Notes under the pieces: model-generated
Database searches by the model: none
Told to the model about the DNA's origin: nothing
The model's input: the letters and a program-made list of their open reading frames with translations, nothing else
Position numbers and translations under genes: made by a program
NCBI GenBank assembly: GCA_031278075.1
Contig: JAITLE010000063.1
Span: 1-5,460 of the forward strand
Length of the DNA: 5,460 bases
Source of the DNA: Bifidobacteriaceae bacterium
GTDB lineage: Bacteria > Actinomycetota > Actinomycetes > Actinomycetales > WQXJ01
Direction of reading: 5' to 3'
Part shown: one piece after another, positions 1-5,057 of the stretch
Numbering within the stretch: the stretch's first letter is position 1
How the letters are laid out: each line of letters opens with the position of its first letter

Positions 1-91
1 GCAGCGCTCGCACCTTTGTGTCGCCGCGCTCAAGCGCCAGCAGCGCACCCGTGTCGAGGGTGAGACCCAACACTCGATCCGGCGGGATCAC
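1..91 (-). CDS. vapC: VapC-type PIN-domain toxin, N-terminal fragment (runs off left edge)
   Basis: Only about 30 codons are present; the rest lies left of position 1. From the GTG at 91 the protein reads MIPPDRVLGLTLDTGALLAL, then ERGDTKVRAL. The pattern hydrophobic-x-LDTGALLALERGD is the first beta strand of a PIN domain, and its Asp is the first of the acidic metal-binding residues of VapC-like ribonucleases. The GTG overlaps the TGA stop of the upstream antitoxin by 4 bases (GTGA), the usual translational coupling in toxin-antitoxin pairs. A second GTG at 73 is possible but would lose this overlap. Known for the family: VapC cleaves tRNA or rRNA and is held inactive by VapB. Whether this toxin is complete cannot be seen here. 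The partner gene and the motif together make the call fairly safe despite the short stretch. Confidence 0.75.
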   Translation of the reverse strand, partial: MIPPDRVLGLTLDTGALLALERGDTKVRAL

Positions 92-315
92 TCAAGGCCC
101 AACGCTTTGTCGGCCCAGGTGAGGTCACTGGAGTCAACGGCGCCCAACTCTCGATCCAGGTCGTCAAGGAGACCAGCCAACCCGTCCTCGCGTTGCGCCC
201 TCGCCACCGCCGCGCTGATGAAACCCGACACCGACGCCGCGTGCCCCTGCTTGACCGCTTGACGAATCTCGGCCACCTGCCGGTCCGGCAAGCTGATCGC
301 AATCTTCTGAGTCAT
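88..315 (-). CDS. vapB: VapB-type antitoxin (ribbon-helix-helix-like)
   Basis: A 75-aa protein beginning MTQKIAISLPDRQVAEIRQA. The N-terminal KIAISLP strand followed by two helices is the ribbon-helix-helix DNA-binding pattern. The acidic C-terminal half (LAGLLDDLDRELGAV, then DLTWADKALGLE) resembles the toxin-wrapping tail of actinobacterial VapB proteins, which often end in a short ADxALGL-like motif. It sits directly upstream of the PIN-domain toxin with a 4-base overlap, so the two are one operon. I chose the ATG at 315 because the conserved part begins there; an upstream extension to 402 is open but has no family-like sequence. No clear Shine-Dalgarno is visible. A TATGTC hexamer ends 6 nt before the ATG, so leaderless translation is possible. 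Role inferred: it neutralises the toxin and represses its own operon. Confidence 0.85.
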   Translation of the reverse strand: MTQKIAISLPDRQVAEIRQAVKQGHAASVSGFISAAVARAQREDGLAGLLDDLDRELGAVDSSDLTWADKALGLE

Positions 316-352
316 ACCAGCGACATACCGCTGCGACCACCCAAGCGCTACC

Positions 353-367
353 GTCGCGTTTCGCGAC
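353..367. promoter_or_regulatory. Perfect inverted repeat, candidate VapBC operator
   Basis: GTCGCG-TTT-CGCGAC, a perfect 6+3+6 inverted repeat, lies 37 bp upstream of the vapB start codon. VapB proteins usually bind palindromes in their own promoter, so this is a candidate autoregulatory operator. In DNA this G+C-rich a short GC palindrome can also arise by chance. Confidence 0.3.
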
Positions 368-613
368 AACATGCCCGATGGCGTGTGAACCTCCCCGCCC
401 ACAAGGGACAGGGCATGCGGCCCTCACATCGTCAAAGCCGTCCGACGCGCCCTGTGTCGGTCTCAAGCAGCACTGCGGCCCCAGCGCGGGCGGCGTTCTC
501 CACCCGCGTGGCGGCGTCCGAGCTGAGAACGTCCGCCGGGCCGACGCCATCGCCCCACCGCCGCCACCAGGGCGGCCAACAGCCGGACGACGAGTCGACC
601 TGGGTGTCACCGG
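368..613. other. Stretch without a convincing gene
   Basis: Open frames exist on both strands but none has a start, ribosome site and recognisable protein together. A minus-strand frame ending with a TGA at 432-434 reads PADVLSSDAATRVENAARAG and looks protein-like, but it lacks a start codon and is closed upstream by a stop at 633-635. It may be a decayed gene fragment. Just before the lysin remnant, a plus-strand frame reads TWVSP at 598-612, which could be the same lysin domain in another frame. Confidence 0.45.
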
Positions 614-769
614 ATGAAAGACCGCGGCTGGGCTATCGCGGTGAACGGCCTGTACGGCGATTAGGCAGCCCAGGTCGCGAAGGCGTTCCAGAAGGAGAAG
701 GGCCTCAGCGTGGACGGCTTGATCGGTGCTGCGACTTGGGCGGCCGCCTGGACCGCGCCCATCACCTAA
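614..769 (+). pseudogene. Decayed peptidoglycan-binding domain of a phage-type lysin
   Basis: In one frame this reads MKDRGWAIAVNGLYGD, a TAG stop at 662-664, AAQVAKAFQKEKGLSVDGLI, GAATWAAAWTAPIT and a TAA at 767-769. This is the C-terminal part of a peptidoglycan-binding domain (PG_binding_1 family): the RGW, vNGlYG, vakaFQkekGLsVDGliG and aTWaaaWt positions are all kept. In actinobacteria and their phages such a domain ends N-acetylmuramidase or amidase endolysins. The TAG falls just after YGD, where the family usually has a polar residue such as Gln, so a single CAG-to-TAG change is a simple explanation. Upstream there is no catalytic domain, and TWVSP in the neighbouring frame (598-612) hints at a frameshift as well. 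I read this as the stub of an endolysin gene left from a prophage. Readthrough cannot be excluded but seems unlikely without the rest of the gene. Confidence 0.75.
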
Positions 770-790
770 CCCCCGCCCGAGTGGGGAAAC

Positions 791-831
791 AAGCGCCCCC
801 GCCTGGCCCACGTGGCCCGGCGGGGGCGCTT
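791..831. terminator. Strong 13-bp hairpin terminator between convergent genes
   Basis: The arms AAGCGCCCCCGCC (791-803) and GGCGGGGGCGCTT (819-831) pair perfectly over 13 bp, with a 15-nt loop that can itself pair (GGCC/GGCC). It lies between the plus-strand lysin remnant and the stop of the minus-strand regulator, 2 bp past that stop. Short T-rich ends follow on both strands (CTTTG on plus, CTTGTTT on minus), so it may work in both directions, better on minus. Confidence 0.8.
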
Positions 832-833
832 TG

Positions 834-1286
834 TCACGTCTCAGGGAGAGCCAGCGAATCCAGCAGGCTGCCGCCGTCCGTCAGCGCGTCCGCCAGGAAT
901 TGCACGCGTGCGCGCGGCACGTCCTGGATGGCGCGGCCCGCGATAGCGCGATACCAGGACGCCGGCCACCTGGACCCGGGATGGGCGGCGGCCACCTCCT
1001 GGTCGGAGCGGTAGGTCACCACCGTCGGCTCCGGCATCGTCTCCAGGAATGCCACCAGCGCGTCCACTTCCCGGGCGGCGCGCCGCTCCAGGTCCTCGAG
1101 CAGTTCGCGGATACCGTCGGGGACCGGCCAGCGTATCCGCCCGTCCTCGTCTCGCTGGGACGATTCCCAGCGGCGCACGGATCTGCTGTGGACGCCGATC
1201 AGCGCCGCTAGTTGGTCACCGGATAGGCCGAGGTATTCGCGGACCACTCGGAGTTCTCCGGCGCCCATAGGGCGTTCTGTCTCCAT
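834..1286 (-). CDS. Helix-turn-helix protein, Aca2/YdiL (DUF1870)-like
   Basis: A 150-aa protein. Residues 12-41 (LRVVREYLGLSGDQLAALIG, then VHSRSVRRWE) form an XRE-type helix-turn-helix. The following VPDGIRELLEDLERRAAREV (55-74) is a helical linker, and the second half contains a VVTYRSD strand (89-95) and SRWPASWYRA (105-114). HTH, then PVPDG, then YRSD...RWPASW recalls proteins annotated Aca2/YdiL-like or DUF1870, common in actinobacterial genomes and phages. I assign this from memory of the pattern, not a search. Family members studied in other bacteria are repressors, including Aca2, which represses anti-CRISPR operons; the target here is unknown. The start at 1286 is supported by AGGAG 7 nt upstream (GAGAGGAGAAGACCT before ATG). 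The gene stands alone, with a strong hairpin just after its stop and a near-palindrome in its promoter, which suggests autoregulation. Confidence 0.8.
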   Translation of the reverse strand: METERPMGAGELRVVREYLGLSGDQLAALIGVHSRSVRRWESSQRDEDGRIRWPVPDGIRELLEDLERRAAREVDALVAFLETMPEPTVVTYRSDQEVAAAHPGSRWPASWYRAIAGRAIQDVPRARVQFLADALTDGGSLLDSLALPET

Positions 1287-1305
1287 AGGTCTTCTCCTCT
1301 CTTAC

Positions 1306-1336
1306 ACCCTATCTTTGGGCGTATATGGCGCTATAT
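1306..1336 (-). promoter_or_regulatory. Promoter and near-palindromic operator of the HTH gene
   Basis: On the minus strand a TAGGGT (1311-1306) fits the actinobacterial TAnnnT -10 element, with a short leader and a Shine-Dalgarno before the ATG at 1286. Over the expected -35 region lies ATAT-A-GCGC-C-ATAT (1336-1323), a 14-bp near-palindrome with one mismatched pair. It is strikingly AT-rich at its flanks for this DNA. A regulator bound here would block RNA polymerase, so it is a natural site for the HTH protein itself. This is inference. Confidence 0.45.
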
Positions 1337-1381
1337 CGCGTCGTACTGGGACGGGCAGGTCAAGGCTGGCCGCGACCCGCG

Positions 1382-1415
1382 CGCCTCTGACCTGCTACGA
1401 CGCAGGTCAGGGGCG
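1382..1415 (-). terminator. 14-bp stem-loop downstream of tRNA(CAU)
   Basis: Arms at 1382-1395 and 1402-1415 pair over 14 bp with one G-T position and a 6-nt loop (TACGAC). It begins 12 bp past the 3' end of the minus-strand tRNA, so it is probably the tRNA terminator. No T-run follows, as is common in high-G+C actinobacteria. Confidence 0.6.
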
Positions 1416-1427
1416 TGGAGGGGACCG

Positions 1428-1501
1428 TGGGCCAGATCGGACTTGAACCGATGACCGGCGGATTATGAGTCCGCTGCTCTAACCGACTGAGCTACTGGCC
1501 C
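1428..1501 (-). tRNA. tRNA with CAU anticodon, probably tRNA-Ile2
   Basis: A 74-nt cloverleaf. The acceptor arm is GGGCCAG/CTGGCCC with discriminator A, the D arm is GCTC/GAGC, the anticodon arm is GCGGA-CTCATAA-TCCGC, the variable loop is CGGTC and the T arm is ATCGG-TTCAAGT-CCGAT. CCA is not encoded. CAT can be elongator Met or Ile2, whose C34 is changed to lysidine by TilS to read AUA. The acceptor has C4-G69 and C5-G68, which are TilS determinants in E. coli tRNA-Ile2 and absent from E. coli elongator tRNA-Met. I therefore favour Ile2. Its 3' end faces the accessory block at 1-1427. Confidence 0.93.
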
Positions 1502-1507
1502 GCCGCC

Positions 1508-1536
1508 CCGACAGGGCGCGTCTAACCCTATAACCT
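1508..1536 (+). promoter_or_regulatory. Promoter for a probably leaderless gene
   Basis: CCGACA (1508-1513), a 17-bp spacer and TAACCT (1531-1536) form a reasonable -35/-10 pair. Six bases separate the TAACCT from the ATG at 1543, so transcription would start at the start codon itself. No Shine-Dalgarno precedes that ATG, which agrees with leaderless expression. On the opposite strand a TAGGGT in the same gap could serve the divergent tRNA. Confidence 0.5.
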
Positions 1537-1542
1537 TGCCGG

Positions 1543-2052
1543 ATGGTGTTTCTCCGCGCTGACAAGCCGCCCCGCCACGTGTTGGACACCCTCGCGGCGC
1601 CGAAGGGTGGCAGAACGCTCGCCTCCGCGGTGCTTGGGGACGGCACGTGGCTGGTCGCGACCACGCTCGGGTTGGCGGTCTGGCGCGCGGACGGGGCCCG
1701 TTTCCACCCGTGGGACAGGATCGACCGGGCGGTTCTGCGCCGCCGGGGCGCGCAGTTGTCCGTCACGTTCAGCGGCGAGGCCACACCCGAGTTGTTCGCC
1801 ATCGAGCCGAAGGACAAACGGTTCGCCTCGATCCTGAACGAACGGCTCCAAGCCTCCGTGGTGGAGGTCCAGCATGTCGAGACGCCAAGCGGCCAGGTGA
1901 TTGTCGCCCTCAGGCGCGACCCGGCCGACCAGTCGCTCCACATCCAAGAGATCTGGGACGATGCCGTGGACCGCCCAGCCGCCGCCGCCCTGGTCAAAGC
2001 CGCCCGCGACCGCCTCGGCGAGGCAGCCGGCCTGCCGCGTTCTGCCTGGTAA
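1543..2052 (+). CDS. Conserved actinobacterial protein of unknown function
   Basis: A 169-aa soluble protein with no signal peptide or membrane segment. The first half reads as a series of strands: TLASAVLGDGTWLVATTLGL (25-44), AVWRADG, FHPWDRIDRAVLRRRGAQLS, VTFSGE. A middle part reads LNERLQASVVEVQHVETPSG, and the last third is helical (DRPAAAALVKAARDRLGEAA). This matches my memory of an uncharacterised actinobacterial family with the order 'vvATtrgLav... W.dIdra.w... V..R..aSvv..r.v.l', whose small beta domain with a conserved Trp could be PH-like; no function is known to me. The start at 1543 has no ribosome site but a -10 element six bases upstream, so it is probably leaderless. The stop is only 15 bp before tRNA-Asn, so the tRNA may partly be transcribed from this gene. 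Confidence 0.8.
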   Translation: MVFLRADKPPRHVLDTLAAPKGGRTLASAVLGDGTWLVATTLGLAVWRADGARFHPWDRIDRAVLRRRGAQLSVTFSGEATPELFAIEPKDKRFASILNERLQASVVEVQHVETPSGQVIVALRRDPADQSLHIQEIWDDAVDRPAAAALVKAARDRLGEAAGLPRSAW

Positions 2053-2055
2053 GCT
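2050..2055 (+). promoter_or_regulatory. Candidate -10 of tRNA-Asn, containing a stop codon
   Basis: TAAGCT matches TAnnnT and lies 12 bp upstream of the mature tRNA 5' end. Its first three bases are the TAA stop of the 169-aa gene. No good -35 is visible 17 bp upstream (CCGGCC), so this is tentative. Confidence 0.3.
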
Positions 2056-2067
2056 GTAGCGCGCCAA

Positions 2068-2140
2068 TCCCGGCTAGCTCAATCGGCAGAGCATCTGACT
2101 GTTAATCAGAGGGTTACTGGTTCGAGTCCAGTGCCGGGAG
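2068..2140 (+). tRNA. tRNA-Asn (GTT)
   Basis: A 73-nt cloverleaf with acceptor TCCCGGC/GCCGGGA, discriminator G, D arm GCTC/GAGC, anticodon arm TCTGA-CTGTTAA-TCAGA (anticodon GTT, reading AAC/AAU), variable GGGTT and T arm ACTGG-TTCGAGT-CCAGT. CCA is not encoded. The gene starts 15 bp after the stop of the 169-aa protein gene and is followed by a stem-loop. Confidence 0.96.
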
Positions 2141-2152
2141 CAACCCGCAAAC

Positions 2153-2190
2153 CGGCTCTGACCTGGGCAAACAAGCCCAAGGCAGAGCCG
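2153..2190 (+). terminator. Stem-loop after tRNA-Asn
   Basis: CGGCTCTG (2153-2160) pairs with CAGAGCCG (2183-2190), and inside it TGGGC (2164-2168) pairs with GCCCA (2175-2179) around a 6-nt loop. There is no T-tract. Its position 12 bp after the tRNA suggests termination or 3' processing. Confidence 0.6.
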
Positions 2191-2194
2191 CCGG

Positions 2195-2207
2195 GCACGC
2201 GGCGTGC
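2195..2207. promoter_or_regulatory. Perfect 13-bp inverted repeat
   Basis: GCACGC-G-GCGTGC, followed at once by AACATATG. It lies between the tRNA-Asn terminator and the 60-aa gene, in the expected promoter region. It could be an operator or a small second hairpin; nothing shows which. Confidence 0.3.
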
Positions 2208-2269
2208 AACATATGTGCAATAGCGGGGCGGCTTGCAGCCGACTCCAGCGACAACAAGGGGGAGCCGAC

Positions 2270-2452
2270 ATGGCCCCAACCACCCTCACCCAAGCGGCCC
2301 GAACCCGCGCCGAAGCCGACGCCGCGGGCGAACGATACGACCAAGCCCGCCAACGCCAAGACGCGGCCTTGGCCGCCGTCATCGCCGCCAAGCGCGCGGC
2401 GAGCAACGGCGACGGGACAGGCTCTCACCGGGTTCGCAGGCCTGCGGTCTAA
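2270..2452 (+). CDS. Small helical protein, unknown function (60 aa)
   Basis: A 60-aa product starting MAPTTLTQAARTRAEADAAG. Residues 7-45 are almost purely helix-forming and charged (RTRAEADAAGERYDQARQRQ, then DAALAAVIAAKRAA), suggesting a single amphipathic helix or coiled coil. The basic tail reads GDGTGSHRVRRPAV. The start is well supported: AAGGGGGAG lies 5 bases before the ATG at 2270, a very strong ribosome binding site. Longer in-frame starts at 2204 and 2213 have no such site. The opposite strand is also open here, but without a comparable ribosome site. I do not recognise the family. It ends 11 bp before the DUF3467 gene and may be cotranscribed with it, although that gene seems to have its own -10 element. 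Confidence 0.6.
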   Translation: MAPTTLTQAARTRAEADAAGERYDQARQRQDAALAAVIAAKRAASNGDGTGSHRVRRPAV

Positions 2453-2455
2453 GAT
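2450..2455 (+). promoter_or_regulatory. -10 element of the DUF3467 gene (leaderless type)
   Basis: TAAGAT fits TAnnnT and ends 8 bases before the ATG at 2464. It overlaps the TAA stop of the preceding 60-aa gene. No Shine-Dalgarno is present before 2464, consistent with a leaderless or near-leaderless transcript. No clear -35 is visible. Confidence 0.4.
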
Positions 2456-2463
2456 TGAACGCC

Positions 2464-2754
2464 ATGGCGGCAGAGCAACGGATCCAGATGAAGATCGCCG
2501 CGGACGTGGAGACGGGCGTCTACGCGGACTTCGTGCGGGCCTGGTACACAGATGACGCGTTCGTGCTTGATTTCGCGTCGCTGACGGAACCGGCGCGCCG
2601 CGAAGCGGGCGCCGTGGTGCTCACCGCCACGGTCGCCTCGCGCGTGAGGATTCCCCCGGCGCAGGTGTTCGAGCTGATGAAAGCGCTGGAACGGCAACTC
2701 ACGGCCTGGGAGAAGGACCACGGCAAGCGGTCACCGGGCCCGGCCGCGCTCTAG
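2464..2754 (+). CDS. DUF3467 domain protein
   Basis: A 96-aa protein. Residues 18-37 read GVYADFVRAWYTDDAFVLDF, the signature of DUF3467 (family pattern GvYaNf..v..t..eFvlDF). Residues 59-87 (SRVRIPPAQVFELMKALERQ, then LTAWEKDHG) match the second family block, R...sP...k.l..aL...l..yE..fG. The family is small, widespread and of unknown function. This member has Asp-22 where many homologues have Asn. The start at 2464 is the first Met of the conserved region; no ribosome site precedes it, and a TAAGAT lies 8 bases upstream. It follows the 60-aa gene closely and converges with the large M23 gene. Confidence 0.88.
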   Translation: MAAEQRIQMKIAADVETGVYADFVRAWYTDDAFVLDFASLTEPARREAGAVVLTATVASRVRIPPAQVFELMKALERQLTAWEKDHGKRSPGPAAL

Positions 2755-2757
2755 ACC

Positions 2758-2780
2758 AGGGCGGCGGGCGTCGCGGCCCT
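2758..2780. terminator. Small hairpin between convergent genes
   Basis: AGGGC (2758-2762) pairs with GCCCT (2776-2780), and inside, past a G-G mismatch, GCG (2764-2766) pairs with CGC (2772-2774). It fills the 24-bp gap between the DUF3467 stop and the end of the M23 gene and just touches the latter's stop codon. It may end both transcripts, but it is short and lacks a T-run. Confidence 0.4.
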
Positions 2781-4974
2781 ACCTCAGTGTGACGCCGTGG
2801 TTTTTCAAGAACGGCACCGGGTCGACGGTGCTGCCATTGACCGAGACTTCGAAGTGCAGGTGTGGCCCGGTCGACTGTCCGGAGGACCCGGTCCGGGCGA
2901 TCTGCTCGCCGGCGACCACATTGTCGCCTTCCCGCACCAGGATCCCGCCGAGTCCGTCCATGTGCAGATATCGCGTGAACACCGACCCGCCGTGGTCGAT
3001 CTCGATGGTCCAGTTCCCGCCGCTGTCGCAATACACCCGCGTCACCACGCCGTCGTGGGCGGCATAGATCGGTCGGCCGCGCCCCGAGGTCATGTCGATT
3101 CCCCCGTGGTGCTTCAGCACGCCGTAGATCGGGTGGATCCGCATCCCGTACGGCGATCCGACAGGGCCCGCGCCCGGTTGGGTCCAACCGCTGGCGCTCA
3201 CCGTGTACGGCGAGTCCCCACCCCGCAGTTGGTACCCGGAGTCCTCGGATGACCAGGCGACCGCCCCGTCGGCGGCGAGCAGTTCCAACTCGCCGTCGTC
3301 CGTCAGGACGAGCCGCGCGCCGACCTTGGATGTGTCCGCGGTCCAGACCGCTTTCGCGTCCACGGCGACCACCAGCTCGCCCGCTTGGGTCAGCGTCAAC
3401 GCCGCCGCAGAGTCCGGGTCCGCGTCCAGCGACCAGATCTTCTGATTCAAGTTGTTGAACAGGACCACCGCCCCGTCATCGGCCACCGCCACGAAGAAAC
3501 TGTTGTCCAAGCTGGTCAGCCGATCGCCCACGGCGAGCGAAGATCCAGGCAGCAGCTCCGTCGGGTAGCGGGACGTGGTCCCGACCACCTGCGACAGCAC
3601 CTCGGGCTTCTCACCCGGCCGTTGGATGAACAGCGTGTAGCTGTAGCTCGTGTCGGGCTGCAGGCCGGTGTCGCAGACGGTGCCGGGCTCGTCGCCGAGT
3701 GCCACCTCCACACCCTCGGCTGGCGTCTGCGGCGCCGCGTCGCCCAAGCCGCGCCGCAGCAGAAGGACGGCGTCGGGCTCGTCGGCGAGCGCGCTCGTGT
3801 CCCAGTACAGCACCAGCCCGACGTTCGATTGCTGGTCGGTCGAGACCGCCGGATCCGTGCCGCTGGCCTCGTATCCGTCGATCAGGTGCGCGGTCATCGT
3901 GCGGGACGTCAGGTCCGCCATCTGCCGCCGCGAGACCATCTCGATCGTCTGTGCGAGCGGCGCCAAAGCGTCTTCGCCCGCGAGCGCGGGGATCTTCGCG
4001 GCCCCGCTCAGCCCGATCACCGCCGAGCCGGCCAGGAGGGTCGCCACGGCCGCGGCCGCAGCCTGGCGCGTGTGTCGCCGCAAGAAGAGCCGCACCCGCT
4101 CGAGAATCGCCGCGCCGCGCGCGGACGCGTCGAACATGAGCAACAGGGCGGACACCCGTGGGAGGCGCGGCGCCCACCGCTTTGAGAAAGTCTCCTCATC
4201 GCCCGATGCCGTGCCAACCGTCTCGCTCACACCGTCCAGCGGTGATTCGGCGGCGCTGGCGAACCAAGGGCCGGTGGATCCTTCGCGGCCGGTCGGGACG
4301 CGCACGCCGGCGGCCTCGCGATCGACGAACGCCCCCGCATCGGCGATGGCGAGCGCTTCGAGCGAGCCCAACTGCCGCCCGCCATCTCGCGTGGCCGCCG
4401 CGTCAGGCGCGAGCCCGTCCTCGCCGGACTCGGGGGAGCGTGGCTGAAACGCCTCGACAGTGGTGGGCGCAGCAGCGGCCGCCGCCGCCAGGAAGGTCTC
4501 GGGGCCGCGGACGGTCGCCGCGCCCGCGAGATGAGCCGCGCCCACACCGGACTCAGCCGTGCCCTCGATGGCTCTTGGCGGCACAAACGGCGTGTCAGAT
4601 CTGGTCGCCGCAGCGGCCAAGTCAGCCCGCGCGGCACGCTCCGCGCGCGCCCCGCCGAGCGAACCCAGGGAATCGTAGTAGTCGGCCCACGCGGCGGCTT
4701 GCCAGCTGGGCGGGGCGGGATCGTCGGCGAGGAGAGCTGGCGCGGCCCGACCGGCGGCCGCATCGCGGGCGGGACCGCTGGCGGCGTCCTCGGCGGCGAA
4801 CGCATACTGAGCGAGTCGACGCGCCTCGTCCGCGGGGGAAGTCCACGCCGCCGCCGGCGGGGTGGACACGCGTGGGGTCGCCGCAGCCTGGGCCGCGGCA
4901 CGCTCGGCGTCTTGCCGCGCGAGCCGCAACGCCCGACGCGTGAGCACCGCGGGGCCGTCGAGTTGCTCAGGCAT
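2779..4974 (-). CDS. Membrane-anchored M23 (LytM) peptidase with FN3 and bulb-lectin-like domains
   Basis: A 731-aa protein. Residues 1-300 are Ala-rich, low-complexity, probably disordered and cytoplasmic, ending in a basic stretch (ERVRLFLRRHTR). One membrane segment spans about 304-326 (AAAAAVATLLAGSAVIGL). Outside come an FN3-like domain (about 385-467), a bulb-type mannose-lectin-like domain (about 473-576; repeats such as AVADDGAVVLFNNLNQKIWS, LTLTQAGELVV, LTDDGELELL...VAWSS) and an M23 peptidase (about 607-721). The zinc and catalytic residues are intact: H623 and D627 (HGGID), H671 (RYLHM), H705 and H707 (GPHLHFEV). M23 enzymes cut peptide cross-bridges of peptidoglycan, so an exported cell-wall remodelling enzyme is likely; the lectin-like domain may bind wall glycans (inference). 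The ATG at 4974 is chosen because GAGGCGAGGA lies 11 bases upstream; an in-frame GTG at 5019 lacks a ribosome site. The gene stands alone and converges with the DUF3467 gene. Confidence 0.9.
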   Translation of the reverse strand: MPEQLDGPAVLTRRALRLARQDAERAAAQAAATPRVSTPPAAAWTSPADEARRLAQYAFAAEDAASGPARDAAAGRAAPALLADDPAPPSWQAAAWADYYDSLGSLGGARAERAARADLAAAATRSDTPFVPPRAIEGTAESGVGAAHLAGAATVRGPETFLAAAAAAAPTTVEAFQPRSPESGEDGLAPDAAATRDGGRQLGSLEALAIADAGAFVDREAAGVRVPTGREGSTGPWFASAAESPLDGVSETVGTASGDEETFSKRWAPRLPRVSALLLMFDASARGAAILERVRLFLRRHTRQAAAAAVATLLAGSAVIGLSGAAKIPALAGEDALAPLAQTIEMVSRRQMADLTSRTMTAHLIDGYEASGTDPAVSTDQQSNVGLVLYWDTSALADEPDAVLLLRRGLGDAAPQTPAEGVEVALGDEPGTVCDTGLQPDTSYSYTLFIQRPGEKPEVLSQVVGTTSRYPTELLPGSSLAVGDRLTSLDNSFFVAVADDGAVVLFNNLNQKIWSLDADPDSAAALTLTQAGELVVAVDAKAVWTADTSKVGARLVLTDDGELELLAADGAVAWSSEDSGYQLRGGDSPYTVSASGWTQPGAGPVGSPYGMRIHPIYGVLKHHGGIDMTSGRGRPIYAAHDGVVTRVYCDSGGNWTIEIDHGGSVFTRYLHMDGLGGILVREGDNVVAGEQIARTGSSGQSTGPHLHFEVSVNGSTVDPVPFLKNHGVTLR

Positions 4975-5018
4975 TAAGTGAAGGTTCCTCGCCTCTGTTG
5001 GTGGGTCTCGCCCTGACA

Positions 5019-5042
5019 CGGCCGAGCTGGGGGCTTCGGCCG
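5019..5042 (-). promoter_or_regulatory. Hairpin in the 5' leader of the M23 gene
   Basis: CGGCCG (5042-5037) and CGGCCG (5024-5019) pair and are extended inward by AGC/GCT past one bulged A, closing a CCCCA-type loop. An alternative outer stem CTGA(T)CACGGC / GCCGTGTCAG is also possible. It lies about 45 bp before the start codon, just after the predicted transcription start. It could be an attenuator or a stabilising element; it fits no riboswitch class I know. Confidence 0.4.
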
Positions 5043-5057
5043 CCGTGATCAGGATCT

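Noticed and set aside
370..418. CATGCCC/GGGCATG inverted repeat
   Set aside because: Only a 7-bp stem with a 35-nt gap; too weak to interpret.
193..1014. Long plus-strand open frame (273 codons)
   Set aside because: It lies antisense to the HTH gene and part of vapB, reads as Arg/Pro-rich noise and crosses the terminator hairpin; typical of antisense frames in high-G+C DNA.
1528..2067. Minus-strand open frames opposite the 169-aa gene
   Set aside because: Low-complexity composition and no ribosome site; the plus-strand frame has the promoter and a conserved-looking protein.
3385..4943. Several long plus-strand open frames opposite the M23 gene
   Set aside because: All are Arg/Pro-rich antisense frames of a gene with clear domains and intact catalytic residues.
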